Source: Bryobacterales bacterium
GTDB taxonomy: Bacteria > Acidobacteriota > Terriglobia > Bryobacterales > Bryobacteraceae
DNA length: 36,852 nucleotides
Reading direction: 5' to 3'
NCBI GenBank assembly: GCA_027452065.1
Contig: DAIDHC010000155.1
Coordinates: 1 to 36,852, forward strand
The first letter of the stretch is position 1; each line of letters begins with the position of its first letter. Shown here in pieces: positions 33,528 through 36,852 of the stretch. Under the pieces are notes generated by a model, which was not told where the DNA came from, did not search any database, and saw only the letters and a list, made by a program, of their open reading frames with translations. The position numbers and the translations under genes were made by a program.

Positions 33528-34966
33528 AAGTGTTGGAGGCCGAGACTTACCAGGCCGGCGAGGTGCACCGCTTCGAGGCCGCGGGTCAGGAGTTTGTGTA
33601 CCTGGCTCCGGCCGGCGGAATTTTCGGCATCTCGGCGGCCGCCGCTGCGGTGCTCGAAACGATGGGCGCGGCCGGGCGGCGGATGGACGAACTGCGGGCC
33701 GAGATGCGGGCGGCGGGCTTCTCCGCCGGCGATGTGGAAGAAGCGCTCGAAGAGTTGATCGAAGCGCGCGTGCTCGAGCGGCCCCGCACACTCCCCCCGC
33801 CCCGGCAGAAGATGCCCGAGCGGTTTCCGCTGCAGTCGCTGGTGATGAACCTCACCAACCAGTGCAATCTGTCCTGCAAATACTGTTACGAGTACGGCGA
33901 GGACAAGGTCGCCACGCCCGACGGAAAGCCCAAATTCATGGACTGGGAGACGGCGAAGGCCTCGGTGGATTTCTTCCTCCAGGACTCGGCCGGCCGCGAG
34001 CGCCTTCACATCACATTCTTCGGCGGCGAGACGCTGATGAACTTTCCGCTGCTCAAGAAAGTCGTCGACTACGCTGAGGCCGCCGCCGGTGCGCAGGGCC
34101 GCGCCGTCGATTTCAGCCTCACCACCAACGCCACTCTGCTGACCCCGGCCATCATCGGGTTCCTCGCAGACAAGCGCATCGGCGTCACGGTCTCCATCGA
34201 CGGTCCGCCGGATATGAACAAGCTGCGGGTGTTTGCCAACGGCCGGCCCAGCTACGATGTCATCGCCCCGAAGATCCGCGAGTTGCTCGCCCGCCATCGC
34301 ACGCGGCCGGTGGGGGCGCGGGTGACGCTCACCGCCGAAGTCACCGACTGCATCCGGATCTTCCGGCACCTGACGGAGGACTTGGGATTTCAGGAAGTTG
34401 GCTTCGCGCCGGTGACCAGTTCGCAGAAAAATCTTGTGACCATCGGAAGCGGCAAGATGGACAGTATTCTGGAACAGTTTTGCGCATTGGCGGACGAGTA
34501 CCTCGCCGCGGCGCTCGAAAACCGCCAGCACGCTTTCTCCAATGTCACCGACACCATCGCCGAGCTCCACGAGGGCGTCAACAAGTCGCATCCCTGCGGA
34601 GCGGCGCTGGGCCTGGTCGGGGTCGGGCCTTCGGGCGACATCGCCCCGTGCCACCGCTTTGTGGATTCTGACACCCACAAGCTGGGAAATGTTTTTACGG
34701 GGATCGACCGCTCGAAGCAGGCCGACTTCCTCGAACGGGGCCACATCGACGCCAAGTACGACTGCCACACCTGCTGGGCGCGTCCGCTGTGTGCCGGAGG
34801 GTGCCACCACGAGGCCTACGTCCGGTACGGCGACACCGGGCATCCCAACCTGCATTATTGCGACTGGATTCGCACCTGGACGGATAAATGCCTGCGGGTG
34901 TACGGGGCCATCGCGGCCCAAAACCCCGGGTTTCTCGAACATTTTGAAAGGAGGAAGGCGTCATGA
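33524..34966 (+). CDS. qhpD: Radical SAM/SPASM enzyme for amine dehydrogenase gamma-subunit thioether crosslinks
   Basis: QhpD is the radical SAM enzyme that makes the intramolecular Cys-to-Asp/Glu thioether bonds in the QhpC precursor. This 480-residue protein has an N-terminal domain resembling peptide-recognition domains (residues 1-90), the radical SAM motif CNLSCKYC with Cys114, Cys118 and Cys121, then FFGGETLMNFPLL. A C-terminal SPASM-like region follows with cysteines in PCGAALGLVGVGPSGDIAPC and in CHTCWARPLCAGGCHHEAY for auxiliary iron-sulfur clusters. ATG 33524 overlaps the qhpA stop, and its TGA overlaps the qhpC ATG. Cytoplasmic, acting before export of QhpC. Confidence 0.93.
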   Translation: MKVLEAETYQAGEVHRFEAAGQEFVYLAPAGGIFGISAAAAAVLETMGAAGRRMDELRAEMRAAGFSAGDVEEALEELIEARVLERPRTLPPPRQKMPERFPLQSLVMNLTNQCNLSCKYCYEYGEDKVATPDGKPKFMDWETAKASVDFFLQDSAGRERLHITFFGGETLMNFPLLKKVVDYAEAAAGAQGRAVDFSLTTNATLLTPAIIGFLADKRIGVTVSIDGPPDMNKLRVFANGRPSYDVIAPKIRELLARHRTRPVGARVTLTAEVTDCIRIFRHLTEDLGFQEVGFAPVTSSQKNLVTIGSGKMDSILEQFCALADEYLAAALENRQHAFSNVTDTIAELHEGVNKSHPCGAALGLVGVGPSGDIAPCHRFVDSDTHKLGNVFTGIDRSKQADFLERGHIDAKYDCHTCWARPLCAGGCHHEAYVRYGDTGHPNLHYCDWIRTWTDKCLRVYGAIAAQNPGFLEHFERRKAS

Positions 34967-35310
34967 AGCATCTTCGCGCGGTGAACCGGAAAGCCGTCCG
35001 GGTAGCCGGGGAAATCGACGCGGCGGCGGCCGACGTTCACGCTCTGCAGGAGGGCGCTCCGCCCCAGCCGAAACCTGTGCCGCATTATCCGGTCGGCTGC
35101 ACCATTGTATTCTCGCCCGGCTGGGAGGTGGACTCTTCCGGCGGCACCGCCGGCCTGTGCCAGCCGGCCGAACGCGATTTGTACGACTGTTACGCCACCT
35201 GCTTCTGGCCGGCGCAGGTGCCCGACCATCTGAACAACTATCCCGACTGGACCAAAAAGTGCGCCTCGGCCACCAAGGACTGGCGGGAAATCGACCTGGT
35301 GTTTCCATGA
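34963..35310 (+). CDS. qhpC: Quinohemoprotein amine dehydrogenase gamma subunit (CTQ precursor)
   Basis: The gamma subunit holds the cysteine tryptophylquinone cofactor and three Cys-to-acid thioether crosslinks. In the 115-residue precursor the conserved core runs from VGCTIVFSPGWEVD to YPDW. By alignment from memory with the Paracoccus protein, Cys46-Glu55, Cys66-Asp72 and Cys80-Asp88 are the thioether pairs and Cys76-Trp82 becomes CTQ; all eight residues are present. The N-terminal leader, about 39 residues if cut at the equivalent site, would be removed by the QhpE protease. Oddities: Ser51 stands where I recall an active-site Asp (Asp12), and an extra Cys100 lies near the C-terminus. AGGAGG precedes the ATG, which overlaps the qhpD stop. 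Confidence 0.93.
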   Translation: MKHLRAVNRKAVRVAGEIDAAAADVHALQEGAPPQPKPVPHYPVGCTIVFSPGWEVDSSGGTAGLCQPAERDLYDCYATCFWPAQVPDHLNNYPDWTKKCASATKDWREIDLVFP

Positions 35311-35347
35311 GAAGCGCGTGCGGAGACGACGAGTTGGGGAGGCAACG

Positions 35348-36457
35348 ATGAAGACGACCAGACTGGCTTTCGCCGTAGCGCTGGCCTGCGGGCTCTGCGC
35401 GGGCAAGACGATGCTCTATCTCGGTGCCTGGCCGAACCAGGTGATCGTGATCGACGAGAGCACCTACCAGGTGGTGAAGCGCATCGAGCTCAAGACCGAC
35501 GTGCCGCGGAACATGGCGCTCACCGCGGACCGCCGCAAAATGATCGTGGCGACGCTCAAGGACACCGGCATCGAGACCATCGACCTCGCGAAAGGCGAGG
35601 TGGTTGACTCTTTCACGCTGGGCGATCACAACACCCGTGTCTGGATGATGGGCCTCGCCGTCGACCCTGCCGGCAAACTCGTTTACGCCAACGTCACTAC
35701 GTCGAAGAAGCTCATCGACCGCTGGGAGATCGGCGTCGCGAAGCTCTCGGTAATCGATCTCGCCCAGCACAAGATCGTCAAACAGGCCGACATTCCGGCC
35801 AGCGAGCGTCAGGCCGGCGGCTTCCGCGGCGGCAGCTACCGTGTCTCGCCCGACGGCAAGCTGCTCTACCAGTTCGGCAAATCCATCGTCATCTACGACA
35901 CGGCTACGCTCAAAAAAGTGCAGACCATCGAGCTCGAAAAGCCGTCTTTCCCCGGCATGGAGAATCTCACCTTCGCGCCGGAAGTCGATCCCAACGATGA
36001 CGCCGACACTCTCACCGGCATCTTTAACTCCGAGGACCCGGAGGTTCACCGGCGGATCGTGGGCATCGCCACCTTTCACCTGAATGAACAAAAATTCGAC
36101 TTCACGCCCATCGGCCCGGCCGAGCAGGACGTCTCCAACATCCGCTACACGCCAGACCACAAGAAGGCCTACGCCGTGGCCATCACCGGGCTGCACGGAG
36201 ACCGGCACTGCGAGTTCTGGGGCATCGATGTCGCCAATTCGAAGCTCGCGCAAAGGCAGGAATTCGCCTGCCGGCCGCGGTTCTCCTTCGCCTCTTCGTC
36301 CTCCGGCGATTCCTTGTTCATCTATGCCGCGGGCTTTGAGCTGGAGGTCTACGACGCGGCGACCATGAAGCTCCAGAGGACGCTGAACGTGGATGCCGAC
36401 ATCACAACCCAGATGGTGACGGTGATTCCGGAGGAAGGGGCGCGGGCATCGCGTTAG
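35348..36457 (+). CDS. qhpB: Quinohemoprotein amine dehydrogenase beta subunit
   Basis: A 369-residue secreted seven-bladed beta-propeller that closes the active site over the gamma subunit. The signal peptide is KTTRLAFAVALACGLCAG, followed by YVTN-like repeats, such as MLYLGAWPNQVIVIDESTYQ, LAVDPAGKLVYANVT, YRVSPDGKLLYQFGKSIVIY and FIYAAGFELEVYDAATMK. The frame opens at ATG 35318, but ATG 35348 has GGGGAGG upstream and begins directly with the signal peptide, so it is preferred. It lies 37 bases after qhpC. Its TAG is in the same frame as qhpE. Confidence 0.9.
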   Translation: MKTTRLAFAVALACGLCAGKTMLYLGAWPNQVIVIDESTYQVVKRIELKTDVPRNMALTADRRKMIVATLKDTGIETIDLAKGEVVDSFTLGDHNTRVWMMGLAVDPAGKLVYANVTTSKKLIDRWEIGVAKLSVIDLAQHKIVKQADIPASERQAGGFRGGSYRVSPDGKLLYQFGKSIVIYDTATLKKVQTIELEKPSFPGMENLTFAPEVDPNDDADTLTGIFNSEDPEVHRRIVGIATFHLNEQKFDFTPIGPAEQDVSNIRYTPDHKKAYAVAITGLHGDRHCEFWGIDVANSKLAQRQEFACRPRFSFASSSSGDSLFIYAAGFELEVYDAATMKLQRTLNVDADITTQMVTVIPEEGARASR

Positions 36458-36493
36458 CGGAATGAGGCGGACGAATCGGGACGGCTGCGATTC

Positions 36494-36852
36494 ATGACGG
36501 GCGCCTGCCGGGTGGCGATTTTGGACAGTGGTATCAACCCCACGCATCCCCACGTGGGGGCCATCCTGGGCGGCGTGGGCATCGGTCCCGCCGGCGAGAG
36601 TGAAGACTACCAGGACTGGTTGGGGCACGGCACCGCGGTGGCCGGGGCGATCCACGAAAGGGCTCCGCGGGCCGGAATTCTGGCCGTGAAAATTTTCGAC
36701 CGCGAGTTGAGCACCACCATCGGCCAGCTTGTCGCCGGCCTCGAGTGGGCGCTCGACCACCGCGCCGACGTCGTGAACCTCAGCCTGGGGACGGCGAATC
36801 CCGCCCATCGGGAGAAACTGGAGCCCGTCATTGCGCGGGCGCTGCTGGCCGG
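36494..36852 (+). CDS. qhpE: Subtilisin-like leader protease of the amine dehydrogenase system (3' truncated)
   Basis: The frame starting at ATG 36494 stays open to the window edge (119 codons). It encodes a subtilisin-family serine protease: catalytic Asp in VAILDSGINPTHPHVG and catalytic His in WLGHGTAVAGAIHERAP, then VKIFDRELSTTIGQL and WALDHRADVVNLSLG. The Ser would lie beyond the edge. No signal peptide is seen, so it is cytoplasmic or cytosolic-side, consistent with QhpE, which removes the leader of crosslinked QhpC. It is placed 36 bases after qhpB as in known operons. No strong SD is visible; an 11-codon frame (36462-36497) overlaps the start by ATGA and might couple it. Confidence 0.9.
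   Translation, partial: MTGACRVAILDSGINPTHPHVGAILGGVGIGPAGESEDYQDWLGHGTAVAGAIHERAPRAGILAVKIFDRELSTTIGQLVAGLEWALDHRADVVNLSLGTANPAHREKLEPVIARALLA

Noticed and set aside
34961..36808. 615-codon minus-strand frame across qhpC, qhpB and qhpE
   Set aside because: Antisense to three recognisable genes; composition is typical of a shadow frame.

Overview
This window looks like a chromosomal segment of a GC-rich Acidobacteriota, most likely of the Bryobacterales/Solibacter type. That is an inference from gene content, not from a marker search. The main hints are an Oar-like TonB-dependent receptor with an N-terminal carboxypeptidase-regulatory domain, a sigma factor paired with a TPR-CHAT protein, a futalosine-pathway menaquinone gene, and many secreted hydrolases. 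No rRNA, tRNA, CRISPR array, insertion sequence or prophage was recognised. Almost all of the sequence is protein coding.

Layout. 1-2142: end of a flagellar cluster (flgK, cut by the window edge, and flgL). 2143-2558: a repeat-rich gap with a promoter and a small SD-led leader ORF whose stop overlaps the infC start (ATGA). 2559-3155: infC, without rpmI-rplT behind it. 3260-5622 (minus): a carboxylesterase-like hydrolase, a ComF-type phosphoribosyltransferase and an HNH nuclease. 5754-8403 (plus): an orphan Hpt protein, mqnD and a secreted HEAT-repeat protein. 8515-8724 (minus): a small unknown protein. 8757-15156 (plus): a LacI-type regulator, a type-2 valS, an alpha/beta hydrolase and an M28 peptidase. 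15149-17864 (minus): a TIM-barrel sugar isomerase/epimerase, an SDR and a Tat-exported phospholipase-C-like protein. 17958-21717 (minus): a membrane PIN-TRAM protein, ispD, ispF and a cytochrome P450 starting two bases after ispF.

22099-27123 (plus) is the first unusual locus. It encodes an ECF-like sigma factor, then an 1177-residue protein that joins two zinc-finger anti-sigma motifs, one membrane helix, a TPR-like region and an intact CHAT (caspase-like) protease domain, then an unrecognised soluble protein. It reads as a sigma/anti-sigma switch with a built-in protease. 27192-27608 (minus) is an RRM protein and 27882-31253 (minus) the TonB receptor.

31797-36852 (plus) is the second: a quinohemoprotein amine dehydrogenase operon in the order qhpA-qhpD-qhpC-qhpB-qhpE. 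It comprises the di-heme alpha subunit, the radical SAM thioether-forming enzyme, the tiny crosslinked gamma subunit, the propeller beta subunit and the start of the subtilisin-like leader protease. Tight ATGA overlaps and a TTGACA-17-AATACT promoter support one transcription unit. The TonB receptor is transcribed divergently from it.

A recurrent extended -10 element, TGNTAT followed by NNT, lies in front of six separate transcription units and may be the housekeeping promoter form of this organism.
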